Shown here: positions 47,457 to 60,363 of the stretch, in pieces
Layout: each line of letters starts with the position of its first letter
Position numbering within the stretch: position 1 is the stretch's first letter
NCBI RefSeq assembly: GCF_040954645.1
Contig: NC_092810.1
Location: forward strand, 68,694,660 to 68,758,659
Origin: Diabrotica undecimpunctata
Taxonomy: Eukaryota; Arthropoda; Insecta; Coleoptera; Chrysomelidae
Length of the DNA: 64,000 nucleotides
Direction of reading: 5' to 3'
The notes under the pieces: generated by a model
The model's database searches: none
What the model was told of the DNA's origin: nothing
The model's input: only the letters and a program-made list of their open reading frames with translations
Made by a program: the position numbers and the translations under genes

Positions 47457-50435
47457 TTAATCCATTAAATTTTGCATATAGCCGCGATCCAAATTGAGAA
47501 TACATTTTTTAAGTATTGATTTTATCATTACCAGTGAATTGAGAGTAGTTAGGTATATTTTATATTTATCAGTTAAGGCATTGAATATTCTTGGAGCTTG
47601 ATAAAGAGGAACCTTTGACCTAATCTTTTTTGCTACTTCCAGGTTTAAATCTTTATTGGTTTTATTGCGGATTTCATAGGGGTGGCATAGTTTATGAAGT
47701 ATATGTTTTCTGTTATATATGTTAACTAACATGGAATACATATATAGTTGTCTTGTATCCATTACTTTGGCTTCAATAAATAGAAGATGACTTGAGTAAG
47801 TACGTTGTTTATACATATATTATTTTTAGTATCCGCTTTTGTAAAATATCAACTTTTTTTAAGTATGTTTTTAATACATCACCCCAACCAAGTATTCCGT
47901 ATCTAATTCTGGACTTAACAAGAGAGCGATATAATATTTTTAAATATTTTACGTCATTTATTGATTTTATATATATTTGAATTTTGGAACTAAAGCTCTC
48001 AAGCATTTTGCTAGTTCATTCATATGCTTATCCCATCTTAGATGTGAGTCTACAGTTATGCTCAGATATTTTATATTAGAGGTTGTTTTTATGGTTATGT
48101 TACTTTCCATGCAGTTAATGTTTATATGATTAAATGAAGGTAGTGATACTTTGTTACTACAAAATGGAATAACAATCGTTTTTTCAAAGTTAATTTTCAA
48201 TCCTTTATAATTGAACCATTGAACTATCTTAAACATATCTACTTCAATTTTATTTTTTAAATCTTTCCATTTGTCTGCACTATACAAAATAGCAGTAGGG
48301 ACGGCGGTACTATTTACAATAGATCGATACAAGTCTTAGCATATGCTGATGACATTGACATAATAGGGCGTAGCAAGCGGGATGTTGAGCAATATCTCCT
48401 AGAATTGGAAACAGCGGCGAAACAGGTCGGTCTAGTCATCAACGAAGACAAAACCAAGAGTATGTTGGTTACAAAGGATCCGATAGCAAATGAGGAACGA
48501 GAAACAGTCTTTGGAAGTCATACCTTTGGACGTGTTGACAACTTCACATACCTTGGGTCGCTATTGACGGCTACCAATAAAACAAGCGAAGAAATCAAAA
48601 GACGAATAAATCTTACAAATAGGGCATACTATGGACTCCAAAAGCATTTCCACTCAAGAAATATTCAAAGAACTAAAATTATTATATACAAAACATTGCT
48701 GAGGCCGGTCCTCACATATGGAGCAGAAACGTGGACTCTAACGCAGAAAGATGAAAGACTTTTGGGAATATTTGAGCGTAAAATACTCCGCAAAATATTT
48801 GGAGCTATAAACGACCAAGGGCAGTGGCGCAGAAGATATAATTTTGAATTGTATCAGCTCTTTGATGAGCCAGATGGCATAACGTTCATTAAAACACAGC
48901 GACTTAGATGGGCTGGACACATAATACGAATGCCAGAAAATACGATTGCTAAAAAGCTAACCACAGGAACACCTGTAGGAAGAAGAAGCAAAGTCCGACC
49001 GCGAATTAGGTGGTTAGATGGAGTTGAAACCGACTTACGGATATTAAAAATCAGAAGATGGCAACATGTTGACAGAAACCGAACAAAATGGCGACGAATC
49101 TTAGAGCAGGCCAAGATCCACAGAGGATTGTCGAGCCAAAGATGATGATGATGATACAAAATAGCAGTGTCATCGGCAAAACTGATTAGTTTTCCTTCGG
49201 TGTTTATGTTATATAAGTTATTTACATGTACGTTAAATAATAGTGGACCTAAAACTGTCCTTGGGGTACATCATATTGTAGGATGAGCTGATCATTGTAA
49301 GTGTTATTTACCTTCACAATTTGTTGTCTTTTGTATAAATAACTTTGAATTAAATTATGTGAAATTCCGCGTACTCCACACGTTTCCAATGCTTCTAGCA
49401 GTTGCGGATGGCTGGCCGTATCAAATGCATTCGCTAAGTCTAGAAATACACAGGCAGTAGGTTTATGTTTGTCAACTCTATCATATATGTTATTAATAAG
49501 TTCTGTAATTGCATCACTTGTCGAAATAACTTTGCGAAAACCAAATTTTGAAGATAATATAATGTCATGTTTGTTGAAAAAAGTAGTTAGTCGGGTTTTA
49601 AATGACTTTTCAAATATTTTAGCTAGAGAAGTTATTAGTGAAATAGGTCTATAGCTAGATAAACTACGCTTATCACCCTTTTTAAAGATAGGAGTTATAA
49701 CAGTTTGTTTAAACTTATCCGGACACTCCCCTGTTTCAAATATTAGATTTATTAATTCAAATAATGATTTTTGATTTGTCCATTTATATTTATTATTGTT
49801 TGAGAGGTGATTTTGTCAATTCCCGAAGACTTCTTATTCTTTAAGTTGTGTATAATGCTTTCTATTTCACTTTCTGAGACCCGTGTGAAATATATTGACA
49901 CCATATTTCTCCAATTTCTGTGAAATAACAAACAAAAGTATTTGAGATAGTTGTATTGTCTTTAATACTAGTTTCATTTTCTGTAATTATTTCTAATTTT
50001 TAGATACATTTTTGTTTTTCAAAATCTGATTTCTGAAATAATCTCTTTTGGCGCTTTTTAATAATTTATTGAGCTGATTTCTGTAATTAAGATAGTTTTT
50101 TTATTTATATTATCTGGATCTTTGACGTATTTCTGATAGAGTAAGTTTTTGGTATTTATAGATTTCACCAATCCAGTTGTTATCCAAGATTGACGCATTA
50201 ATTCGCGTTTTTTGCATTTTCTAATATAGCTGTTCCTCTCTATAAGTTCACTAAGAATTTTACACAATAAGTTAAATTGGGCGTTCACATTTTTCAAATC
50301 ATTATATCCTTTACAGTGATAGTTTTCTAGATCATTATTTAATTTCTTGTAATCTATTACTTGATATTCTTTAGTTACGTTATTATCTATCCCAATTATA
50401 TCTGCAACTGTTATTACATATTGCCCCAAAATTAG
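47457..50435 (-). pseudogene. CR1/jockey-like LINE ORF2, split by an RTE-like insertion
   Basis: On the minus strand the piece at 50429-50058 reads IRKCKKRELMRQSWITTGLV, a linker before RT. 49860-49170 holds scattered RT motifs: fingers (about 49730), palm near 49440 and LISFADDTAILY at 49190-49154. After the inserted LINE it resumes at 48296 with SADKWKDLKNKI, then GLKINFEKT, IKYLSITVDSHLRWDKHMNE, VKSRIRYGILGWGDVLKTYL and a C-terminus ending near 47457. There is no RNase H, as in CR1/jockey types. Several stops and frame changes. Confidence 0.75.
48297..49153 (+). pseudogene. RTE-like LINE inserted in the FADD box of another LINE
   Basis: One open frame (48297-49145) starts RDGGTIYNRSIQVLAYADDI, so the copy is truncated just upstream of the catalytic D-D. 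It continues through LRPVLTYGAETWTLTQKD, FGAINDQGQWRRRYNFELYQ, RLRWAGHIIRMPENT, VRPRIRWLDGVETDLRILKI and the usual W...DRNRTKWRRI end. The tail is (GAT)n at 49141-49153. The 15-bp duplication ATACAAAATAGCAGT (48282-48296 and 49154-49168) is perfect. With no stops over 280 codons, it is a recent insertion. Confidence 0.95.
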
Positions 50436-53409
50436 TTCTTTTTTAAGTAGTCTTACAACAATTCACGAAAGCATACAGAGATCAGTTTGGAGACATACAT
50501 TAGACTCAAGTTCTTAATTTATTCGAGAAAGTTTTAAAATCTAATTCTTGATTTTTTATTAAAAAGTATTTTATTATTTTGTATCACTATTTTGTTTATC
50601 TCTTTTAATAAATGTATATTTTAACAAAAAATCCGTACTCTACTAACGGATTCATTTATCAGTCTTACATCAAACCTTTTTAATTTTCATCGCCCATAAT
50701 GTCAATGCCTCGATAATTAACGACTGCATCTGAAAATAGATTTCTACTAAGAAAGCTGTTAACTGTTTATACGTATGAGTAAAATAATTAGTTAAAATGT
50801 ATATTTGCGGAAGCATAATAAAACATCAAATATTATATTGTATAGTATTTTTCCATAAACCTACACCTGTTACGAAATAACAATTATCTTTATTTTGTGA
50901 TCTATGACAAATTGAGGAAAAAGAAATTAGAAAATTTTTTCGGAAAAAAATTATTATCAAATGAATTTTAATGAATGCGAAATGAATGAATTTTATGTTT
51001 CAGATTTGCCGTTCCAGGGATTCTGTTTGCCATGGAGCAGTAATTTTTGGATAAATAATTTGTTAGCTATACTTCGACCAGAAAGAAAGATCAGGCAGTA
51101 TCAGTCTTAGATAGGTGTGTGGACTATTTCCACCGAACATGGTTGTTATTTATTTATAGAGTGTGTTGACAACAACTAATCAATAAACTTCACTATCTTT
51201 TACATTTTTCTCCTTTTATTTACAAAAAGTTAAGTGGGGCCAATTTTCTATCTTTTTCTTCTTATCTATGGTAATTTTATCTTATCTATCTATCTACCTG
51301 GTGACCTTTCTAGCAACATTAAAAAAGGTTTACATTCGTATAAGATTACTTGTCTTTTCAATAGTATCGTCAACGGAAACCGAAGGCTGTTCCATTCTTA
51401 AGAAATTATAAACATTGCTTATAATTACTTTCCTATTAACCGATAATGCCTATATTTTTAAACGTTTATCAGGTATAAGCCTGGAACCACACTGCATTTT
51501 ATATATAATCACAACCAAATACTTCCTATTATAATACCAGCTAATTAAAATTCTCAAGAATAAATGAAGTCTTACTGATCAAAATACTAACTGGAATTGC
51601 CTGTATAATAAAAAAAATAAAGAAAATTTTGTTTTAACACTAATATTAACCGAGCTATATTTTATTATAGTTAGGCTCTTCTTCGCCGAATGATAAATTT
51701 TGGAGTTTCAAAGTCAAATGACGGGAAAACTATGCATTTTTCGAGGATAACCTAGAGAAACTAATAGTATTTAAAAAGACCTATCTTTAAAAACAAGTCT
51801 CTAGCACAAAAATCGAGTGACATAATGAAAAGAAAGTTAGTCCCTATTTTTTTCAGCGAGGAAGTGAACGGAAACAACCCCCTAATTACCACCCTAATTA
51901 AAATTAGTCGTTGCAATTGTTCAGTCTTCTTTATTTATGTATTATTAATACACTCTAATAGAAGTTTGACCAACTTATAATGATTAGTTGATATATAATG
52001 ATTATAGTTTAGTAAAAAATGCACTTTTCTTCAAAATAGAAAGTTTAGCATTAGAGATACGAAAAAAAAATTATATATATAATTGTAGTTTTTTTAATTT
52101 CCAAGAGTTTGATATGAGAAAATTTTTTGTACGGCAAAAATTGAGTGAGATATTGACAATTAAAACTTGTACTAACATGCAAAAACTACATTTACTAACC
52201 CTTTCAAAAGGGCCCTTTTGAAAATGAAGGTTTTAAAATGATTTAATGTTAACAGCGTTGTAGCTCTTGTAAAAACCTACAAAATGATTTTTTACAGAAC
52301 TTTCTAAGCAAAAAATAAAAAGTTATGGTTAAAAACCCATAAATATTTTTGGAAAAAATTGAGAAATCTAAACAGCTAAACGTTGTAACATCTGATGATG
52401 TGTTTACTTGTGTAAGTATCTTTTCGTTTTGGAGCAGTTCGCCAGTATTTTTCGAAAATCTAAAGACACTCCACGTTCTGCACCAATTTATCATAAATAG
52501 TTTAATTTTGTGTATTAAATCGTTGACAATAATGACAATATTTTTTTGGTTTTTGGTGAAAAATTGAAAATTGTGTTTTTACTTTGGTTTTCTTGAATTT
52601 AATAATAGTAAGATAAAAATTTTAGTAATAAGTAGTAAAAAATCATTATTCAATTCATGCTAACCAAATTTCACTGTTTACAAACTTTTTTGTAGTTCAG
52701 AATAAGGAATATTTTTCACCATTAAGTGTTAAAAAAACTATTTGGAGTATCAGATAATCATTATTTAATTCATCTGAACCAAGTTTCACGCAAATAAGAA
52801 GAAGCAGCACATCATCTTTCTTACAAAAGTTATAGCTCGTCAAAAAAGTGTCCCACCAGCTTTGTCGAGCACTGTATTTTTTCGATACCATTGTACAAAC
52901 TTTCTGTTATATTAAATTTATATTTTTTTCCTGTTCCTTTAAAAGCTTTTGATGAATTTGTCACGTTTTCATTTGAGTGTTCTTATTTACCGGTACTTAC
53001 AGTTATATTTTATTGTAAGTATGTCATAAACAACAAAAATAGTTGTTAACAATAATATATGGTCAAATGTTGCAATAAGGATATTTAAATCTTAGATTAG
53101 ATCTAAAATACCATTACGTAATTCTTGTACTTGTAATAGTGTTTCTTGTTTTTATTTATGTATATGTTACGTTAAATTCAGTATATGTTACGTGCGTGTT
53201 GACTACATTGGAAAAATAAGAAAGTAAACGTCGTAAAATAGTTGAAAGCTATTTTATTTGTAACAATATGTCAGTTTTGTAATATTTTCGGAAATAATTT
53301 AATTGAAGTAAGTTAAAGGATTATTTAATATTTCAGCTTTCACATTGGTAACTGTTGTCAAAATACAAAAAAAAAGATGATACTCCACATTTTTCCATGT
53401 GTGCTTCTG
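50436..53409. other. No gene; a weak direct repeat at 52643-52675 and 52754-52786
   Basis: The two copies share the pattern ATCATTATT(C/T)AATTCAT followed by ACCAA and TTTCAC. Otherwise AT-rich sequence, probably intron. Confidence 0.4.
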
Positions 53410-53825
53410 GCTACCATTAAAGTAGTCACCGTTCTATAGATTTTTGTTCTAACTTCTAATTCTAAGTAATCCTTGAGTTGAGTATTACCTCAAGATACTT
53501 TATTTCATTCACCAGATTTAGATGTGTACTATTCACGTTGCAAATTTGCTGTGCTAAGATGACCAGAGCATCCGCATAGCGCAGGACATAATATGTGTCG
53601 TTGCTAAGTCTACCTATAAACTCATGTATCAGTGGAATGGACTTGACTTTTTCCTGTCCGGTTTTACCAGGTTTGGGTATAAAAGCCGCCCTTATTAGCC
53701 TCTATGCTTTTGGAACATCCTTTAGTCCTTAGCTAGCATTTAGTGTCATAATTTTGTGTACATGTCATTTCCTTTCAGTAGAAATATTGGATAAATCCCG
53801 TCCGGACCGGGTAATTTATATGGCT
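53410..53825 (-). pseudogene. LINE reverse transcriptase relic
   Basis: The minus strand gives GPDGIYPIFLLKGNDM (about 53810), then RAAFIPKPGKTGQEK (about 53680), YYVLRYADALVILAQ (D-A where D-D is usual, about 53590) and NEIKYLEVILNSRI. The order matches R1/Loa/jockey-type RT with most of the palm deleted. Confidence 0.65.
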
Positions 53826-54150
53826 CAACTTAATTATATTATGAGTTTAAAATACTTGCGAAAAGCTCGCACATGTTCATTATTATTAGTATACACTAAT
53901 ATCATCATATAACATCATTACTTTAATTATCATTTGATACTTCAACGCCATTAATTTAATTAATGTAATTATTTCTTGTAAAACAAAAACTTACGATCGA
54001 AACAAACAAGATAAAAATTAATACTGAGTAGTTGGAAATTATGATTAGCTACACTAAAGCATATCTATCAGTGTATACAAGGCCAAAACCCTTTAAAAAA
54101 ATATATACACCTTAAATATATTTAAGTAAAATTTATTAAAAAAAACTTAC

Positions 54151-54229
54151 CAATATCATGACTTTCCAATTTGGTTCTCAGATGATCAATGCTGTTTGCC
54201 TTGATGTCGAGTTCGTCTTTTGTCAAATC
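54151..54229 (-). CDS. Probable coding exon of the FAM107-like host gene
   Basis: The acceptor TTTTCTTTTCAG ends at 54230 and the donor GTAAGTTTTT starts at 54150. Only one frame is open: DLTKDELDIKANSIDHLRTK then LESHDI plus a first base G. That leftover G joins the two-base start TA of exon 28651-28822 to give GTA (Val), so the phases agree. I do not recognise the peptide by itself. The link to the FAM107-like exon rests on strand, phase and clean coding. Confidence 0.55.
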
Positions 54230-55649
54230 CTGAAAAGAAAATAATATGTCGGTCATCGTTATTAATTAGCAACACAATTAAGGTTCTTTTATATTTGAAG
54301 AAAAGATAAAAATAGAAAACCATGATGCGATATTAATGGATTTAAAGAAGAAGCTCGGTTTCTAAATTAATTATTGATTCGAGTACAAGAAACATTTTTA
54401 TATTATAAAATACGAATTTGATATTTAGAGGTAGTGTAGTATGTTGCATAGATGTCATAGCATAGCATAGATACAACAGAGGAAGAAAAAATCGCAGAGG
54501 AGATGAAATGATGCACTTCAAAACATGCTGAAACACGATGAATATCCAACATCCTTATACCAAATATGTCCAAAAATGGACAGAATAAGGCAAGATTGAT
54601 AGATAAATAAATAGATAGATATATAGACTAGAAATATATCTGAAAACCTTATATGAATTATTTATACCAAGAAAACTTCAGACACATCATTATTTACAAC
54701 CTGAACAGGAAGCTCAAAAAAGATAAGATATTTATTAGTTTATTTAAATTCAGAAACAAAGAAAGAAAACAATTAATGAAGAATATTAAAAATTTTTCTA
54801 AAGTCATCTCATGCACTATGCCTATAAATACAAGGAAATAAGTTTACGACCACTTGCAACTATTGTCTACTTTTCCTCCATTAAATTCTGCAATATAATC
54901 CTTTATAATAGACGCCGTACTAGGAAAACAAAGTGCATTAAGTTTATTTGCATATATTATATTTTACTAAGTAACAGTTACTTAGGAATATACATGTCTT
55001 GAATTGGATATTAGATAACATCGTTATAATTACCTACGATTTGAAAGTATTCTCACTGCAATCAATACAATAGTGAAATCAATTCTGATTATATTGTTCT
55101 TTTTTTCAATTACTAATCCTGTTATGTAATTATTATATAAATCAAAGGGAATTTTAAACCAAACAATAAGATTTATTATTTTTCTCGTTAAACCTTAATT
55201 TTTTTATGAATATGAGGAAAGCATCCGAAACAATTGACTCTGTTGTGCTTGGTGTGAAGCTTCAAGGAATGAGTACTCAGTAATGACGTTAACTTGATCC
55301 TATCGTTGTACTAAACGATATTTTTTTGTAATAATTTACTTTAGAATAAAATAATATAATTGTAAAATTTTCAGATCAGAAGCCGTTTTTAAAATACAAA
55401 AGATTGTAATCTCTTACTTTGTTTTTAGGCATATTTTCATAAAAACTTTGGAAACTTGTTAAATATTCTATACACGTTAACACAAACTGTGTGTTCAGAT
55501 ATGGGCGCAAAAAATGCAATGATTTTATCTGGTGTTTACGTTATATGAATATAAAGTTTAATCAATCATGAGTAGTTATTTTATTCACCTAACATACAAT
55601 AATGTGGTAACAATCAACCATGTCATATTGCTAGTGTATTTTCTTATCA
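54230..55649. other. No recognisable feature; GATA-like repeats near 54600
   Basis: Short (AGATA)n tract at about 54598-54628; no gene. Confidence 0.4.
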
Positions 55650-56165
55650 GCTGCAATTATTGTAGATAATCTTCCGGTATTTTCTTTTACGGAGAGATTC
55701 TCCATGGAGTTGATTCAAAAAGGAGTAGGGAACGATCCGTTTGACTTTAACAGACTGTTTATCGACGATGAAATACTATCAATTATACTTCAAGAATCGA
55801 ATAAATGGCCGAGCAGAGTATGTTATATGGGATTGACAATGAAACAAAAAAAATTCTTTACTAACGTTATTGAAAGAAATGGGTTCTGATTAGATTCTAG
55901 TATTTTTAGGATATCTAAGGTGGATGGGATTAGAATATAAACTTAAATTGAAAGATTACTTTAGTAAAAATCTTCTATATACTAATGACGTTGGTTAATA
56001 CGTGGTTATGTCCAAAACTTAGATTTGAAAAGCCTTCTCTCTAATTTACACTCTTTGATAACAGTCTTACTACAGTTAATGAAAAACTTAAAAAAATTTA
56101 ACCTATGATACAGTTTAGAGGCTGGTTACATTTTTCGGCAATGTATTCCAGGAAAACGCAAAAAA
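55650..56165 (+). pseudogene. piggyBac-like transposase, N-terminal part
   Basis: MELIQKGVGNDPFDFNRLFI and DDEILSIILQESNKWPS match the piggyBac N-terminus. After frameshifts come FLGYLRWMGLEYKLKLKDYF and SKNLLYTND (about 55900-55985), then a region like LSNLH...DNS...VNEKLKKI (about 56025-56100). The order fits DDE_Tnp_1_7 proteins. The next part is cut by the LINE at 56283. Confidence 0.7.
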
Positions 56166-56282
56166 TACTGAATTAAATTGTTTAAACTGCGTAGTAATAA
56201 ATGATGCACGTACAATATAAAAATTTAGACAGGAAAATAAAATGTGACAGCAACTCCATCTTTGGAGACTCAAGTAGTATAT

Positions 56283-57262
56283 TAGAATAGAATATAAATA
56301 TGCTTTATTGTCACTGAAAATTGTACAATTTTATGGACAAAGCTTAGAAAAGTAAAAAAAAATAATAACACCAATTAAAATTTACTAAAATTACATAAAT
56401 CGTCAATATCACAGAATAAAACATAATAAAATATACAATCCATTGCAAAATTTCACTAAATTAATAATCACTAATTAAGCAAACAGTTTCTAGAATATAT
56501 AGAGAGGGAAGAGTTAAAATCCCGTGAATTTTGAAGTACCTTTTACAATGTGTTAATCTACTGAGGCCAAAAAGATACCGTATTGCTCTTTTTTGTAATT
56601 TAAAAATAACATTAGATTGGGCAGCTGTACTAGAACCCCAAAATGGAAGGCCACATCAAAGATGAGACTCGAACAAAGAAAAGTGTGTTATTTTGGAAGA
56701 TGCAAAATTCATTTCCTTCGAAACAGATCTTATTGCGTAGCAGGCTGAGGCTAGTTTCTTACTTAACAAATCGATATGAAGGGACCATTTAAGGTTGCTG
56801 TCTATAAAAATACCAAGAAATTTTACAGAATCAATTATACTGATCTGGCTGTTATTAAGAAGCAAGGGTTAAGGGCTCCTTTATAGGATAATGCTACTGT
56901 CTTAAACACGTTAAAAGAGAGTAAATAATTAGAGTCAGACCAGGTTTTTATTTTAATTAGATCAGAAGTTATAATTGCATGAAAAGTTGCAATATTAGAG
57001 TTCTTCCAGGTAATACTGGTATCATCAGCATAAAGAAAAATTTTTCCATCGATTTTTAAGTTAGTCATGTCATTTATAAAGATAAGGAAAAGTAGAGGAC
57101 CCAGTACTGAACCTTGTGGTACTCCACATACAATGCTTTTGTGACTAGAGCCAGTATCATTTGCTCTAACTAGTTGTTTCCTATTCCTCAAGTAAGATTG
57201 GAACCAATTCAAAGAAATACCTATAATTCCGTAGATATTTAGTTTTTTTATCAAAATGTATT
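56283..57262 (-). pseudogene. CR1/jockey-like LINE, 5'-truncated, inside the piggyBac relic
   Basis: The minus strand from about 57262 reads KLNIYGIIGISLNWFQSYLR, VCGVPQGSVLGPLLFLIFIN and IFLYADDTSITW (catalytic D-D). After a frame change near 56850 it reads VKFLGIFIDSNLKWSLHIDL. The 3' end has a poly(A)-like signal (GTGACAATAAAGC, about 56314) and ends ATTCTATTCTA at about 56285. The host protein resumes on the other side. Confidence 0.85.
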
Positions 57263-57289
57263 TTTGTATTATGTAGAATTTAAGAAACC

Positions 57290-57530
57290 TCTACTAAACT
57301 TAGGAAGAGCACTGATAATTTCTACACTAATGTAAATTTGTGTAATCGACCGTAATACTCATTTAGTAGGAACTCTCACATCCAAAAGGAAACATAATCT
57401 GCTGTAACAAAAGCACAACTCAAAAAGGGAGAATTAGGAAGAGACAGAGTAATACTAAGGTAGTGGTATGATAATGGCACGACAAGAGAAACGTTCTATT
57501 TCTGACAACACAGAATATTCTAGAAATGTT
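57290..57530 (+). pseudogene. piggyBac-like transposase, middle part
   Basis: TDNFYTNVNL (about 57310, in a shifted frame) is the third catalytic-acid motif of piggyBac transposases. It is followed by RNTHLVGTLTSKRKHN and KKGELGRDR. It aligns with the region after the DDE core. Confidence 0.75.
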
Positions 57531-57639
57531 CGATGAACAGGAAAAGGAATGGGAAAAAACTTCTAGTATTATAGATAATAGCATCAAATAATGTATCGCC
57601 GTGTCCGATCAAATGGTGTCATATTCCTCAACAGTTCGT

Positions 57640-58905
57640 CGCGGAAAGTGGCAGCCGGAATTTTACTGAAAATGTTAATTTTGGGACAACAAAAAAGCTT
57701 CCCCCAAACGAACCCTCGTAGGTAGGAGGGGGGAGGAGGGAATCGATTTGAATCCGTACGCCCTAGAAAAAAAAATTCAAATAAAAAATGTAGCTGAGAT
57801 AATTTTAAACAAATATGTTTATTAACACTTTTTGTGTAGAATGAACTATTCTCTCAGAAACAACACTTGAAGCGACCGGCGATTTTAAAGGTGAAGAGTG
57901 CTGTTTTCGTATACAATTTTTGTATTTTGCCATAAATGAAGTCCGTTTGTATAAAGGTGGTAAATAAATAAACGTTGCATGATTTTCCATTTTTATCACT
58001 TATCACTTTATTTATCACTTTATAACATTGACTGTTTGTAATGGTATTTCCATAGCTAGAACATGATTTTTAAAATCTATAACATGAAATTTCGATTTTG
58101 AGTTTTGGCAACAAATATGAGGCATTTGAAATATGCCCAAAAACGCAGAATTTAAACTTTTATATTCCAAACGATCGCATGTGACCGGAAATGCATCCAC
58201 GAAGACGGTATTGGGTGAAATTTGTAGCTGAAGTTCTGTAGTTTCGAAAAACGTACTTGTGCAATCGAAAAGAAGCCGTTTTCAGCATTTTTTAGGCGTA
58301 TTTAAAATGATTCCCATTTGTTGCCAAAACTCAAAAGAGGAATTTTATGCTATAGCTTTTGAAGATTAGGGTCTAACAATGAAAATTCCATAGTGGCCGT
58401 TCCATGAAAGTAATTCATTTTATCAATTGATCTCATGAGAATCATACAAATGACACCTATAAAGACTTTATTTGCGGAAAAATACAAAAATTACATACGA
58501 AAGCTGCATTCTTCACCTTTAAAACTCATTTTGATTTTTACCGATAGGACAATCTGATCAAAAGATATCGAATTTTTTTTTACCGTCAAGTTGATACAAA
58601 TTTTATTTAAAATTGATTAATATGCGTGACTGACATTGAAAATCGTCGGTCGCTTCAAGCGTTGTTTCTGGGAGAACGGTTCATTCTACACAAAAAAAGG
58701 TAATAAACATTTCTGTTCAAAATTTTAGCTACTTTTTTAGTTGAAACATTTTTTTCTATGGCGTACGTATTCTTGAAAAATTTTTTTTTTCCATTTTCCC
58801 CCTTACTAGGGGGAATATTATAATATTAGGATATTGAGGAACGCCGGGGGTAGGAGTAGTAAACTTTTTTGAATATTTTTGGGGTTCCAAAATTCTTACA
58901 ACCGT
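57640..58905. mobile_element. Foldback element, copy 3, left arm shortened
   Basis: The right arm (about 58270-58905) matches copy 2 through GAACGGTTCATTCTACA, the TACCGTCAAGTTGATAC stretch and TTTTTGGGGTTCC. The left arm (57690-57960) is its inverse but lacks about 150 bp around 57880. The element sits between the middle and last parts of the piggyBac relic. Confidence 0.8.
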
Positions 58906-58964
58906 CTAGCAGAAAAATGAGGAAATAGAACCAGAAAGGAGAAACACAACAGTACGGTGCGCAC

Positions 58965-59070
58965 CGTTAGCAAAAGAAATGGAAGAGCGTATGATATGAA
59001 GCATTCCAAGAGAGTAAAAACATCTTGCAAGTTATGTAGTGAAAAGTTTTTATGCAATGACTGTTTTTTG
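58965..59070 (+). pseudogene. piggyBac-like transposase, C-terminal cysteine-rich end
   Basis: The frame reads RAYDMKHSKRVKTSCKLCSE then KFLCNDCF, a C-x2-C...C-x2-C knuckle like the piggyBac C-terminal finger. With the parts at 55650 and 57290 it makes one element cut by two insertions. Possible terminal bases are CAGGGAGTTAA at about 59326 (TTAA target), unconfirmed. Confidence 0.6.
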
Positions 59071-59929
59071 TTGTAAATAGTTTTCAGGCACTAACTTTTG
59101 TTGCAAACCGTGTGTACCATATTTTGATATGATCTTTTGAATAAGTTTTTTTGCAAAATTACACATTTTGTAACTCTTCTAATACAATAATTTGACAAAA
59201 ATAATACATCTTAGTTTCAGTGAAATTTATAAAATATCTGCCTAATAGTATATAATATTATGTGACCATATAAATATGAGGTATAACGTGGTAAAACTTA
59301 CTGTGTACCACTTCTGGTAACAGGACTCAGGGAGTTAAAGTGTTAAAACCAAATTAAAATCAAGGCTTTTTAAAACGGCAAATAACGCGAAATTAATGTT
59401 ATATCAAACATTTGTTTTTAAACTTTGCAGTATATAACAGCCGAGAGGAAATTGTAAAATAACTCGCCATTGCTTGTTTAGTTTATTACCTTCATAAATA
59501 TACACTCCACATCTTGTAGTTGAAATCTAAACATAAACTATTTATAGAAAATCCTATCAAATATTCGGTACGGCTTTACAGTTGAGCCTGTTTCATAACA
59601 AACTGTGATAAAATGTAGGGTATCAAATAAACGGGGTCTTTCTTTAGCAAAACTTGCAATTACGCAGATGTTTGATGTAAATATTATGCATACTCAAGTG
59701 CTAAATTTAATTAACTTTAATAAGCATTTGTTATATTGAATATATCAAAATGCAATATACTAGAATTTATAGATATTTTAGTCCCAATATGATATTGGGA
59801 CACAATATATAAAAAGAGATAATATCAAGATGTACAATTAATTTTATTTACTTGTAGCGTTCTAGTAGATCAAATTTAGAATAAATATGTTGCCCTAATG
59901 TACAAATTTAACCGACGCGACGCTCAGGG
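59071..59929. other. No recognisable feature apart from possible piggyBac 3' flank
   Basis: AT-rich sequence, no gene. Confidence 0.4.
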
Positions 59930-60135
59930 GTATCTAGTAATTGACATAGAAGAAACAAAAATTTGGAAGAATTACGTAATAACATTTGAGGACAACAGAA
60001 ATCACACCACCATGCAGAAAACAAAAGCCATACCAAACCACCAATCATCGAAATAAAAGTAGAAGAAATAAAAAATATCAAGGAGTGTAAGGCTGCAAGC
60101 CCAGATGACTTTCATACTGAGTTCTTGAAGATTAT
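59930..60135 (+). pseudogene. RTE-like LINE fragment before the RT palm
   Basis: IDIEETKIWKNYVITFEDNR then, in another frame, PIIEIKVEEIKNIKECKAAS and PDDFHTEFLKI. This matches the W-K-x-Y and K-A-P-G-P-D-x-x-x-x-E-F-L-K blocks (here KAASPDDFHTEFLK) of RTE-like RTs. Confidence 0.65.
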
Positions 60136-60242
60136 GCTTTTATTATTTGTTAAAAAACGAATGAAATCATAATATACAAATATTTTCTTTTGACTGTCAC
60201 AAAAATCTTTCCTTACTAAAGCTTCCCGATCGCGCGGCTTAC

Positions 60243-60257
60243 CGAGAATTTCACCAT
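60243..60257 (-). CDS. Possible first coding exon of the FAM107-like gene (MVKFS)
   Basis: On the minus strand ATGGTGAAATTCTCG is followed at once by GTAAGC, a strong donor at 60242. Five codons end in phase 0, and the next candidate exon (54229-54151) begins in phase 0. The extent of 5' untranslated sequence is unknown. TTCGAATTTCCAG just upstream could be an acceptor. The segment is GC-richer (CGCGCG) than its surroundings. It is short, so chance is possible. Confidence 0.3.
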
Positions 60258-60363
60258 CGAGGCTGGAAATTCGAAATCCCACCGTTATCATCATTGAAAT
60301 GCTGTTACCTCTGCTGTACATGATACTCCAATAAAATTTAACTTTAAAAATCAAATCGAAAAA

